Positions 8,369 to 16,477 of a stretch of DNA of 64,000 nucleotides are shown piece after piece; the stretch's first letter is position 1; each line of letters begins with the position of its first letter. Source of the DNA: a bacterium YEK0313 (GTDB lineage Bacteria; Pseudomonadota; Alphaproteobacteria; Rhizobiales; Phreatobacteraceae); assembly GCA_000751295.2 (NCBI GenBank), contig CCMO02000001.1, positions 2,281,501 to 2,345,500 on the forward strand, written 5' to 3'. Position numbers and translations under genes: made by a program. The notes beneath the pieces were generated by a model, which made no database searches, was not told where the DNA came from, and worked only from the letters and a program-made list of their open reading frames with translations.

Positions 8369-9418
8369 TCAGACGAAGGGGTTCTTGTCGTCGAGGCGTT
8401 TGCGCGCTTCCTCGGCTATTCCCAGATCGAAGGTTTCGGCCTCCGTGGGCGCCTTGGGGATCAGCCCGGCGCGCGCCCAGAATGCGCCCTGTTCCATCAC
8501 CGAGGCGACATTGGGCATGCCGTCGAGCGGATAGCCCGACCAGCGCGGCCGCGCGCCGTCGATGATCTCGGCCGGCAGCTGTGTCGCATCGGCGAGGATC
8601 TTGTTGATCGCAGGATCGTTCTGTCCGGCCGCCTTCATGAAGTCGCGGGCCGCCTGCAACTGCGCCATGGCGAAGCGTACCAGGGCGGATCGCCGGCGCG
8701 CCCGCGCCTCGCCGCTCGCCGCCCACAGGCCGACCTGCGTGTTGGGCGAGGCCTCGTCGCCCCAGAACAGGATCTTCGCCGCGCCTCGCTTTTCGACCGC
8801 GAAACAGAGCGGCACGGGCAGGTTGGCGATGCCGATGCGGTTGGCGCCGAGCAGCTGCGGCGAGGTGTTGCCGGCAACGCCCCATTGCCATTCGACGTCG
8901 CCCGGCGTCAGGCCGCCACGTTCCAGAGCCTTGGTGTAGAGGAGCTGCGAGATGGAGCCGCGGACGCTGATGCCGATGATCGAGCCTTTGGCCTTGGCCA
9001 TGTGCTCGATCCCCGTCAGGCCCTTGGCGTGGAGCTCGTTGCTCACCATGAAGCACTGCGAGCCGCGCTGCGGCAGCTCCTGGCTCCGGTCCATGATCGC
9101 GCGGAACGGAGCGCCCTTGGCGAGCGTGTTGAACAGCCCCGCCGAACAGGTGGAGACGGTGACGTCGAGTTCGCCGGCGGTGAGGATCGGGATGGCCAGG
9201 CCGCCATCGGCGAAGCTCTGGGTGGTCACCTTGAGGTTGACCTTGTCGAAATAGCCCTTGGCGATCGCGATGAAGGTCGGGCCCGAGGAAATATAGGGGA
9301 CGATGCCGACCCGCAGCTGCTCGGGCGCCATGAAGTCGTTGGAACGCGCGGCCGGAGCGGCGAGGCTGCCGATGGTCCCGATGCCGGCGGCCAGCGCCGT
9401 CCGTCGTGTCATGGGCAT
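8369..9418 (-). CDS. NitT/TauT-type ABC substrate-binding protein (copy 1)
   Basis: A 349-residue periplasmic binding protein of the NMT1/THI5-like (SsuA/TauA/NrtA) group. Residues 1-26 form a signal with a twin arginine (MTRRTALAAG) and an Ala-rich core ending near PAARS. The mature part starts with LRVGIVPYISSGPTFIAIAK and shows the ADGGLAIPILTAGELDVTVS segment that lines the ligand cleft. A GGGGGAGG ribosome site precedes the ATG. It is a close paralogue of the gene at 17895 (shared ISVRGSISQ, KILFWGDEA, RKRLDDKNPF). No ATPase or permease is nearby. A LacI-type operator lies 38 bases upstream, so it probably belongs to the LacI regulon. Confidence 0.88.
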   Translation of the reverse strand: MPMTRRTALAAGIGTIGSLAAPAARSNDFMAPEQLRVGIVPYISSGPTFIAIAKGYFDKVNLKVTTQSFADGGLAIPILTAGELDVTVSTCSAGLFNTLAKGAPFRAIMDRSQELPQRGSQCFMVSNELHAKGLTGIEHMAKAKGSIIGISVRGSISQLLYTKALERGGLTPGDVEWQWGVAGNTSPQLLGANRIGIANLPVPLCFAVEKRGAAKILFWGDEASPNTQVGLWAASGEARARRRSALVRFAMAQLQAARDFMKAAGQNDPAINKILADATQLPAEIIDGARPRWSGYPLDGMPNVASVMEQGAFWARAGLIPKAPTEAETFDLGIAEEARKRLDDKNPFV

Positions 9419-9454
9419 GGTCCTGCCTCCCCCAAGGCTTGTGATCAGCGCATG

Positions 9455-9468
9455 CGCAATCGGTTGCA
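9455..9468. promoter_or_regulatory. LacI-type operator, site 1
   Basis: GCAATCGGTTGC at 9456-9467, a 12-base near-palindrome centred on CG, upstream of the minus-strand binding-protein gene. It is the same core as sites 3 and, with one change, sites 2 and 4. It matches the general LacI/GalR family operator pattern. Confidence 0.7.
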
Positions 9469-9510
9469 GTATGGGTCCTTCAGCGCCGCGGTCAATGCCG
9501 GGGGCAGGGG

Positions 9511-10602
9511 TCAGGCGCTTTGTCGCACCGGGCCGGTCGAATCCCTGACGATCAGCTTCGGTGGCAGGACCCGGTGGGCGATCGGCCGCGCGCCGTCGTC
9601 GAGCCGGGCGGCGAGTTCGTCGGCCGCCTCGTAGCCCATCCGGTATTGCGGGATGCGCACCGAGGTCAGGGCCGGCTTCAGCCGGTCGACGAAGGGCATG
9701 TCGTTGAAGCCGGTGACCGAGACGTCGGACGGGCAGGCGAGATTGAGCTCGCCCAGCGCGTCATAGACGCCGAGGGCCAGCGCATCGTTGGCCGCGACGA
9801 TCGCGGTGGGCGCGAGGCCGGATTGCAGAAGATGCAGCGCCGCGCGATGGCCGGCCGCTTCGCTGAACTGGCTGGCGACCACGATATGGCGAAGGCCGGC
9901 CTCCAGGCCATGGCGCATCGCGGCCGCGACGAAGGCTTCCTTGCGGGTCCGGCCGGTGGAGACGTCCTGCGGGCCGGCAATGTGCGCGATATGGCGATGG
10001 CCGAGCGCGTGAAGATGAGCGACGGCCTCGCCGATGCCGGCCGCCTCGTCCGCGAGAATCGCCGGGACGGTCGCGCCGGCCGTCGCGCGGTTCATCAAGA
10101 CGACGGCCATGCCGCGTTCCTGGGCCGCCGCCACGATCGGATCGTCCAGCCGGGCGGTTGCGAGAATCAGCCCGTCGACCTGGCGCTTGACGAACATGTC
10201 GAGCAATTGCCATTCCCGCTCCAGGTTGAAGTCGGAATTGGTCAGGAGCGCGCTGTAGCCGATCTGCTGCAGGCGGTCCTCGATGCCGCGGAACATGGGC
10301 GGGAACATGGGATTGGTGAGGTCGGGCACGATCACCCCGACCGTATGCGACCGGCGCCGGCGCAGGCTGGCCGCGATCACATTGCCTTGATAGCCGAGCG
10401 CTCGCGCCGAGGCCTTCACCTTGGCCGCGACATCCGCCGATATGCGTTTTTCCTTGAGCGGATCCAGGGCCCGCGAGGCCGTCGAGATATGCACGCCGGC
10501 ATGGTCCGCGACATCCCTCAGCCGGGGGGAAGCCGGGCGGGATCGAGCGTCGGCCTGTTGACGCGCCGAGGGCGGCTTCTTTCCCGAAGGAGACTTCACC
10601 AT
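9511..10602 (-). CDS. LacI-family transcriptional repressor
   Basis: A 363-residue LacI/GalR regulator with an unusual extra 26 residues, rich in Lys, Ser and Arg, before the DNA-binding domain. The HTH is LRDVADHAGVHISTASRALD (about residues 28-47), followed by the hinge helix near NVIAASLRRRRSHTVGVIV. The periplasmic-binding-protein-like effector domain covers about residues 88-350. It is divergent from the operon starting at 10737, and a perfect operator palindrome lies between them, so it probably controls itself and that operon. Three more copies of the operator mark further target units to 21.6 kb. The inducer is unknown, presumably a substrate or intermediate of the neighbouring pathway. 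Confidence 0.93.
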   Translation of the reverse strand: MVKSPSGKKPPSARQQADARSRPASPRLRDVADHAGVHISTASRALDPLKEKRISADVAAKVKASARALGYQGNVIAASLRRRRSHTVGVIVPDLTNPMFPPMFRGIEDRLQQIGYSALLTNSDFNLEREWQLLDMFVKRQVDGLILATARLDDPIVAAAQERGMAVVLMNRATAGATVPAILADEAAGIGEAVAHLHALGHRHIAHIAGPQDVSTGRTRKEAFVAAAMRHGLEAGLRHIVVASQFSEAAGHRAALHLLQSGLAPTAIVAANDALALGVYDALGELNLACPSDVSVTGFNDMPFVDRLKPALTSVRIPQYRMGYEAADELAARLDDGARPIAHRVLPPKLIVRDSTGPVRQSA

Positions 10603-10702
10603 GCCGATCCGATCATTCCGAATTCAAGGAGTGGCACCACGGCGACGCAGCGTCAATTGCACCTTCGGCGTCGCGGCGGTTGACATTGTGGACGCGATTT
10701 TG

Positions 10703-10716
10703 TGCAATCGATTGCC
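10703..10716. promoter_or_regulatory. LacI-type operator, site 2 (perfect palindrome)
   Basis: GCAATCGATTGC at 10704-10715 is a perfect 12-base palindrome in the divergent region between the LacI gene (start 10602) and the operon starting at 10737. It lies 21 bases before the latter's start codon, where repressor binding would block transcription. Confidence 0.75.
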
Positions 10717-10736
10717 AATAGATGCGGGAGCGACAT

Positions 10737-11702
10737 ATGAGCGGTCCGGGGGGAGCGCAGGAGCGCTTGAGGGACGTGCGGGAGCAGGCCCGGCTGCGGG
10801 TCATGTCCTTCGCGGGCGCCGGCAACCTGCCGCTGCTAGCCGCCGATGCGCAGGGTTTCTTCGCCGCTGAAGGCCTCGCGGTCGAGATCGCCTGGACGCC
10901 GGATTCGCTGACGCTCAGGCGCGCGCTGGCGGCAGGCGAGATCGATGTGGCGCATGCGGCGGTCGACAATGCCGTGGCCATGGTCGAGACGTCGGGGGTC
11001 GACGTCGCGATCCTCGCGGGCCTCGACGACGGCATGAACGAACTGGTGGTGCAGCCGGATATCGGCGATATCGGCGACCTTGCCGGGCGCATCGTCATCG
11101 TCGACGCCCCGAACACCGCTTTCGCGCTGCAGCTTCGCAAGATCCTGGCTTTGTCAGGCCTTGCCGCCGGCGTCCACTACGAGCTGAAGGCGGTCGGCGC
11201 GACCGATCGGCGCGCGCAGGCGATGATCGCGGACCGGAGCTTCGCCGCGACCTTGCTCAGCCCGAGCTATGCTGATCTGGCCGCCCGCAACGGCCTGAAG
11301 CGGCTCGGCGCGGTCTCGCGCTGGATCGGCCCCTATCAGGGCATCGGTGTTTTCGCGTTGCGCGGTTTCGTCGCCGCCGACCGGGCGAGGATCGTGGCCT
11401 ATCTCCGGGGCCTGCTCGCGGGCCTTGCCTGGACCTTCGATCCGGCGAACCGGGATGCGGCGATCGCCCTGCTGATCGAGCGGGTGAGGATGGACTCCGA
11501 AACCGCGCGGATCGGTTATGGCCAGGTGGTCGATCCCTCGGCGGGCCTCTTCCGCGACATCAGGGTCAACGCCGAGGGCATGGCGACGGTGCTGGCGCTG
11601 CGGGCCGAGCTCGAAGGCGGCTGGAACGGCACGCCGCCGCCCGTCGCGCGCTATCTCGACGGCGGCCCGCTCGAAGAGGCCCTGGCCGGGAGCCGGCGGT
11701 GA
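10737..11702 (+). CDS. NitT/TauT-like binding-domain protein without signal peptide
   Basis: A 321-residue protein of the NMT1/SsuA-like binding fold: LRVMSFAGAGNLPLLAADAQ, then FFAAEGLAVEIAWTPDSLTL, then LAAGEIDVAHAAVDNAVAMV, the usual order of strand and cleft segments. Unlike its neighbours it starts straight in the mature domain with no signal peptide, so it may bind its ligand in the cytoplasm. ATG at 10737 follows GGGAG with a 6-base spacer; an ATG at 10722 lacks such a site. Its stop overlaps the start of the iron-sulfur subunit, so it is the first gene of the molybdenum hydroxylase operon. A cytoplasmic carrier, sensor or accessory role is inference. Confidence 0.78.
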   Translation: MSGPGGAQERLRDVREQARLRVMSFAGAGNLPLLAADAQGFFAAEGLAVEIAWTPDSLTLRRALAAGEIDVAHAAVDNAVAMVETSGVDVAILAGLDDGMNELVVQPDIGDIGDLAGRIVIVDAPNTAFALQLRKILALSGLAAGVHYELKAVGATDRRAQAMIADRSFAATLLSPSYADLAARNGLKRLGAVSRWIGPYQGIGVFALRGFVAADRARIVAYLRGLLAGLAWTFDPANRDAAIALLIERVRMDSETARIGYGQVVDPSAGLFRDIRVNAEGMATVLALRAELEGGWNGTPPPVARYLDGGPLEEALAGSRR

Positions 11703-12181
11703 CCGCGGCCATGCTGAGCGTCAATGGCGCGATGGTGCCGCTCGATCCCGACGGACCGGCCCTGCTGGTCGAGTTTCTGCGCAACGATCTCGGCTTGAGG
11801 GCGACGCGCTTCGGCTGCGGCCTCGAACAGTGCGGCGCCTGCATGGTGCTGGTCGACGGCGTGCCGACGCATTCCTGCTCGCGCCGCGCTGCCGAATTCG
11901 CGGGGCGCGCGGTGACAACGGTGGAGGGGCTTTCGGAGGCCGGCCTGCATCCACTGCAGCAGGCGCTCATCGACGAGCAGGCCGGCCAGTGCGGCTTCTG
12001 TCTCTCCGGCATCCTGATCAGCGGCGTCGCGCTGCTCGCCGCCAATCCCGCGCCGTCGCGCGCCGAGATCGTCACCGCCCTCGATGGCCATCTCTGCCGC
12101 TGCGGCGTCCAGCCGCGGGTGGTCGCGGCGGTCGAAAGGGCCGCGGCGGAACTCGAACGGAGGCGCGGCGATGCAGCCTGA
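11699..12181 (+). CDS. [2Fe-2S] subunit of a molybdenum hydroxylase
   Basis: A 160-residue small subunit of the xanthine dehydrogenase/isoquinoline oxidoreductase family, passing electrons between the molybdenum site and an outside acceptor. The first, plant-ferredoxin-type cluster is bound by GCGLEQCGACMVL and a further Cys near residue 60; the second by QCGFC and HLCRCG near residues 100 and 132. GTG at 11699 overlaps the previous stop by four bases (GTGA); an ATG at 11711 is the alternative start. It overlaps the large subunit by 11 bases, implying translational coupling. Length and lack of an FAD domain match the two-subunit IorA/NicA type. Confidence 0.92.
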   Translation: MTAAMLSVNGAMVPLDPDGPALLVEFLRNDLGLRATRFGCGLEQCGACMVLVDGVPTHSCSRRAAEFAGRAVTTVEGLSEAGLHPLQQALIDEQAGQCGFCLSGILISGVALLAANPAPSRAEIVTALDGHLCRCGVQPRVVAAVERAAAELERRRGDAA

Positions 12182-14288
12182 TCGCCGTCTGCCGGCAAGC
12201 CTTGCCGACAATCCGCGGCTCGACCGCTGGATCCGCTTCGCCGGGCCGACGGTGACCATCGCCACCGGCAAGGTCGAGCTCGGCCAGGGCGTGCTGACCG
12301 CGCTGGTTCAGATCGCGGCCGAGGAGCTCGACGTGGCGCCCGCCCGGATCGCCATCGTCGCCGGCGATACGGCCGTCGGACCGAACGAAGGCTATACGGC
12401 CGGCAGCCAGTCGATTGAGCAATCGGGCGCGGCGATCCGCCTCGTCGCCGCCGAGGTGCGGGCGCTGCTGACCGCCGAGGCGGCAGCCCGCCTCGGTGCC
12501 GATCCCGCCGGCCTCGATGTCGAGGACGGGGCCTTCACCCGTGACGGCCGGGCGACCAATCTCGACTACTGGTCGCTGGCCGGTGCCATCGACTGGACCC
12601 GCGCGCCATCCGGCACGGCGCCGGTCAAGGCGCAGGCCGACTACCGGCTGGTCGGCACCAGCCTGCCCAGGCTCGATCTCGCAGCCAAGATATCCGGCGC
12701 GCCGTTCATCCATGACATCGGCGAGCCCGGCATGCTGCACGGCTGGGTGCTGCGGCCGCCGCGGCGCGGCGCGGTCCTTGCCGGCCTCGACGGGGAGCGG
12801 CTGGCGCGCTTCGGCGGGCGGGTTCGATGGCCTCGCGAAGGTGCCGCACTGGGCCTCGTCGCGGACAGCGAGACGCTGCTGCGCGAAGCGCGCGAGATCC
12901 TGCGCGCCGACGCGCGCTGGACCGGCGGGCGCGCCATTCCCGACGAGGCGGGAACGGCGGACTGGCTGATGGCGGCACCGAGCCGCGACCGGGTGATCGA
13001 GACCGGCGCGCCGACGCCGGATGCCGAGGCCACGATCACGGCGACCTATGCGCGGCCTTTCCTCGCCCATGGCTCGATCGGCTTGTCCTGCGGCCTTGCG
13101 CGCTACGATGAGGGACGGCTTGCGGTCTACAGCCATTCCCAGGGGGTCTTTGCGCTGCGCAACGCCATTGCCCGCAGCTTTGGTCTCGATCCCGCCGCCG
13201 TGACGGTCAGCCACCGTCAGGGCGCGGGCTGCTACGGCCACAACGGTGCCGACGACGCGGCCTGCGACGCGGCATTCCTCGCCCTGCACCATCCGGGCCG
13301 CCTCGTCAGGGTGATGTGGACGCGCGACGACGAGCTCGGCTTTTCGCCGGTCGGCGCGGCCCAGGCCGTCCGCCTGTCGACGCGGCTGGATGCGGCCGGG
13401 CGGCCGGGCCATTGGACGAGCGAGATCTGGAGCCCACCGCACGCGGCCCGGCCCGGCACCAACGGCAATGTCAATCTGCAGCTCGCCGAGGCGCTGTCCG
13501 CGCCGCCCGAAAGGGGAGAGGTTGCCGACATTCCCGATGCCGCCGGCGGTGGCGGCGTGCGCAATGCCGCGCTGCCCTATGCGGTGCCGGGCCAGCGCAT
13601 CGTCCATCACCTCATTGTCGACCAGCCCGTGCGGGTCTCCTCGCTGCGCACCCTTGGTGCATTCGCCAATGTGTTCGCCATCGAATGTTTCATGGACGAG
13701 CTCGCCGCGGCGGCCGGGCGCGACCCCGTCGGCTATCGCCTCGAGCTTCTGCCCGATCCGCGGGCGCGGGCAGTGGTCGAAGCCGCCGCCCGATCGGCTG
13801 GCTGGCGGCAGGAGGCCGGGACCGGCCTCGGGCGCGCACAGGGCATCGGCTTTTCCCGCTACAAGGGGCGCGGGGCCTATTGCGCCGTCGTCGCCGAGGT
13901 TGAGGTGGAAGAGGAGGTCAAGCTCACCGGTCTCTGGGCCGCCGTCGATGCCGGCCTCGTCATCAATCCGGACGGCGTCCGGAACCAGATCGAGGGAGGG
14001 CTCGTGCAGGGCGCGAGCTGGACCTTGAAGGAGGCGGTGGCCTTTGCCGACGGCATGATCGCCAGCCGCGACTGGTCGCGTTATCCGATCCTGCGCTTTT
14101 CCGAGGTGCCGCCGGTCGCCGTCGAGCTCGTCGGCGCGACCGGCAATCCCCCGCTCGGTGTCGGCGAGGCGGCGCAGGGGCCGGTGGCCGCGGCCATCGG
14201 CAATGCGCTGGCCCGCGCGCTGGGCGCGCGGATCCGGACCTTGCCGCTCAGCCGCGAGCGGATCATGGCGAGCCTGCTCGCAAGCTGA
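12171..14288 (+). CDS. Molybdopterin large subunit, isoquinoline/nicotinate dehydrogenase type
   Basis: A 705-residue molybdenum-cofactor subunit that hydroxylates a substrate, typically an N-heteroaromatic ring or an aldehyde, with oxygen from water. The domain order matches IorB and NicB rather than classical XdhB: TGKVELGQGVLTALVQIAAE stands near residue 30 instead of in the second half. The catalytic glutamate is seen in PLGVGEAAQGPVAAAIGNAL near the C-terminus. No FAD subunit and no cytochrome c domain is present, so the electron acceptor is unknown. ATG at 12171 lies inside the end of the [2Fe-2S] gene. It converges with the acyl-CoA dehydrogenase, seven bases apart. The substrate is inferred only from the neighbouring amidohydrolases. 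Confidence 0.9.
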   Translation: MQPDRRLPASLADNPRLDRWIRFAGPTVTIATGKVELGQGVLTALVQIAAEELDVAPARIAIVAGDTAVGPNEGYTAGSQSIEQSGAAIRLVAAEVRALLTAEAAARLGADPAGLDVEDGAFTRDGRATNLDYWSLAGAIDWTRAPSGTAPVKAQADYRLVGTSLPRLDLAAKISGAPFIHDIGEPGMLHGWVLRPPRRGAVLAGLDGERLARFGGRVRWPREGAALGLVADSETLLREAREILRADARWTGGRAIPDEAGTADWLMAAPSRDRVIETGAPTPDAEATITATYARPFLAHGSIGLSCGLARYDEGRLAVYSHSQGVFALRNAIARSFGLDPAAVTVSHRQGAGCYGHNGADDAACDAAFLALHHPGRLVRVMWTRDDELGFSPVGAAQAVRLSTRLDAAGRPGHWTSEIWSPPHAARPGTNGNVNLQLAEALSAPPERGEVADIPDAAGGGGVRNAALPYAVPGQRIVHHLIVDQPVRVSSLRTLGAFANVFAIECFMDELAAAAGRDPVGYRLELLPDPRARAVVEAAARSAGWRQEAGTGLGRAQGIGFSRYKGRGAYCAVVAEVEVEEEVKLTGLWAAVDAGLVINPDGVRNQIEGGLVQGASWTLKEAVAFADGMIASRDWSRYPILRFSEVPPVAVELVGATGNPPLGVGEAAQGPVAAAIGNALARALGARIRTLPLSRERIMASLLAS

Positions 14289-14294
14289 GGCGCG

Positions 14295-15539
14295 TCAGTT
14301 TTCGGGGCCTGCATATTTGCCGGCCGTCGCCGGGAACATGGTCTTGATGATCTTCATCCGGCTGACGTCGACGGTCGCGTCCATATGCAGGAAGATCGCG
14401 GCGTCGCGGAACAGCTTCTCGATGCCGAATTCCAGCATGGCGCCGTTGCCACCATGCAGTTCCAGGGCGTGCTGGGCCACCTTCATGATCTCTTCCGAGG
14501 CATAGACCTTGGCCATGTTGCACAGCACGTCCATGTCGGGATGGCCCTCGTCGACCGCCTGGGCGGCCCGCTCGACCAGCGTGCGCACGGCCGTGATGCG
14601 GGTCGCCATGTCGGCGAGCCGCAGCGCCACCGCCTGGTGCTTGATCAGGATGCGGCCGCCCTGGACGTAATTCTGCACATAGTCGGCGGTGCGCTCGAAA
14701 CAGGCGACCCCCACGCCGAGATTCTTGGCCGCCTGGATGATCTTGCCGGCGCGGAAATAGACCCCCGCCTTGCCCAGCGCGTCGTTCTCCACCAGCAGGT
14801 GGTCGGCCGGCACCCGGCAGTCGTCGAAGACGAGCTCGCCATTGTTCATGAACCGGCAGCCGACCGTCTCGTTGCATTTGGCGACGGTCAGGCCCGGCGT
14901 GCCGCGCGGCACGAGGAAGCTCGACGTGCCCTGCAGCATGCCGACCGCCGGATTGGTATGGGCATAGACGACGTAGAGGCCGGCATCGTAGCCGTTGGAG
15001 ATGAACTGCTTGCGGCCGTTGATCACCCAGTGGTCGCCGTCGCGCACCGCGCGGGTCTGCATGGCCGCTTCCGGCACATTGTAGGGCAGCCAGCGGTCGG
15101 ATGCGCCGCGGGGTTCGGTGAGGCAATGGGCGAGCAGGAATTTCGGCTCGGCGGTCAGGTGTTCGAACCAGGTCCTGGCGAGATGGGACGGCGCCAGTTC
15201 CCGCAACAGGATCGACACCTTCCAGTTTTGCACCAGCTTGTCCGCAAGGCCCGAATCGCCGCGCGCGATTTCCTCCGCGATAAGGGCGAAGGTCCTGACC
15301 TCGGTGTCCCGCTCGAGTTCCACGCCGCCGTCGGCCTCCGGCACGCCGAGGGTGCGGATGCCGATCCGGTCGGCGCCTTCCAGGATCGCGTCGGGCAGCC
15401 GCCCGTCCGGATCCATGTCCCATTCGCGTTTCCAGTGCGTGCGGATGAACGGGGTCACGAGGTCGTCGACGAAGGCGCGGCAGCTCTGCCGCATCAGCCG
15501 CTGCTCTTCGGTCAGGGCCGTGTCTTGGGCGTGGATCAT
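14295..15539 (-). CDS. Acyl-CoA dehydrogenase family protein
   Basis: A 414-residue FAD enzyme of the acyl-CoA dehydrogenase family, which introduces a 2,3 double bond into acyl-CoA thioesters. Visible signatures are LAHCLTEPRGASD in the middle domain, the GRKQFISNG strand and the C-terminal LHGGNGAMLEFGIEKLFRDA flavin-binding segment. ATG at 15539 (MIHAQD) begins the family homology; the frame stays open upstream. It is the last gene of a minus-strand run (binding protein, amidohydrolase, GST, this gene), 131 bases after the GST. It would suit ring-cleavage or side-chain product degradation in the same pathway; that is inference. Confidence 0.92.
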   Translation of the reverse strand: MIHAQDTALTEEQRLMRQSCRAFVDDLVTPFIRTHWKREWDMDPDGRLPDAILEGADRIGIRTLGVPEADGGVELERDTEVRTFALIAEEIARGDSGLADKLVQNWKVSILLRELAPSHLARTWFEHLTAEPKFLLAHCLTEPRGASDRWLPYNVPEAAMQTRAVRDGDHWVINGRKQFISNGYDAGLYVVYAHTNPAVGMLQGTSSFLVPRGTPGLTVAKCNETVGCRFMNNGELVFDDCRVPADHLLVENDALGKAGVYFRAGKIIQAAKNLGVGVACFERTADYVQNYVQGGRILIKHQAVALRLADMATRITAVRTLVERAAQAVDEGHPDMDVLCNMAKVYASEEIMKVAQHALELHGGNGAMLEFGIEKLFRDAAIFLHMDATVDVSRMKIIKTMFPATAGKYAGPEN

Positions 15540-15670
15540 GGTCTCGTCTCCCGGTGACTGGGCGCGCCGCCGTTGTGGCGCGTCGTCATCGGAGGCTAGC
15601 CATGGCGCCGTCGGGCAACAGGCGCTTTCGTCCCGATCTGGTGGACAATCGTCCACCAGGGAGCGTGGCT

Positions 15671-16438
15671 TCAGGCGCCGAGCTCCTGCTTCAGCTCCGG
15701 ATATTTTTCGGTCAGCAGCGAGCCGTGATAATAGGTCGGCGCATAGGCGGGATGGGCGCGGATGGCGTCGAACCAGGCGGCGATCCGCGGCTTGTCCTGC
15801 CACATCGCCGCGAGATTGATGTCGGCGAGCCGCACCAGCACCGGCATGACCGCGACGTCGGCGAGGGTGATGTCGGCGCCCATCAGCCAGGGCCCGCCGC
15901 TCGCCGCGATCGTCTCGTCCATCCGCTGCAGGCCGCGGGCAAGACGCGCCAGCGCGGCGTCCATCTCCTCCTTCGGAAAGCCGGTGCGCCCCATTTTCAG
16001 GAGGAATTCCTTGCGCAGCGGCTTGGAATTGGCGAGCGCCAGGAACTCCTCCTCGCTCATCCCGCGGAAATGCCGGAGGAAGGCGAGATTGTAGGAAGGG
16101 ACCCGCACGGCCGGGGTCGGAACGTCGTCGATGAAGCGCATCAGCGAGCGCATCTCGGCGCGCTTCAGCGGCGCCGCCGGCGTGAACCGGCAGGGCTCGG
16201 CAAAGACTTCGTCGAGATATTCGATGATGACGGCGGAATCGACGATGGGCGTGCCGTTGTCGACCAGCGTCGGCACGACGCCGTTCGGATTGATCCTGAG
16301 ATAGGCCGGCTGCAACTGATCGCCGGAGAAAAGGTCGAGCTTTTCCTCGGCGAAGGGCAGGCCCTTGGCGTTCAGCACGAAGCGGACGCGCTGGCTGCAG
16401 GTGGATTGCGGCGCGTTGTAGAGTGTGAAGCGGGACAT
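15671..16438 (-). CDS. Glutathione S-transferase family protein
   Basis: A 255-residue GST. The thioredoxin-like N-terminal domain (residues 1-80) reads FTLYNAPQSTCSQRVRFVLN, with the S-T-C-S stretch where the catalytic Ser or Cys lies, then PNGVVPTLVDNGTPIVDSAV for glutathione binding. The helical C-terminal domain holds WLMGADITLADVAVMPVL, the N-capping box and hydrophobic core motif of the fold. It lies 39 bases downstream of the amidohydrolase on the same strand and probably belongs to the same LacI-controlled operon. Activity could be dehalogenation, isomerisation or conjugation. Confidence 0.92.
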   Translation of the reverse strand: MSRFTLYNAPQSTCSQRVRFVLNAKGLPFAEEKLDLFSGDQLQPAYLRINPNGVVPTLVDNGTPIVDSAVIIEYLDEVFAEPCRFTPAAPLKRAEMRSLMRFIDDVPTPAVRVPSYNLAFLRHFRGMSEEEFLALANSKPLRKEFLLKMGRTGFPKEEMDAALARLARGLQRMDETIAASGGPWLMGADITLADVAVMPVLVRLADINLAAMWQDKPRIAAWFDAIRAHPAYAPTYYHGSLLTEKYPELKQELGA

Positions 16439-16477
16439 GGCAGGCCTCGGCGAGGACAGGCTTGGTCGGGGAGCCGA

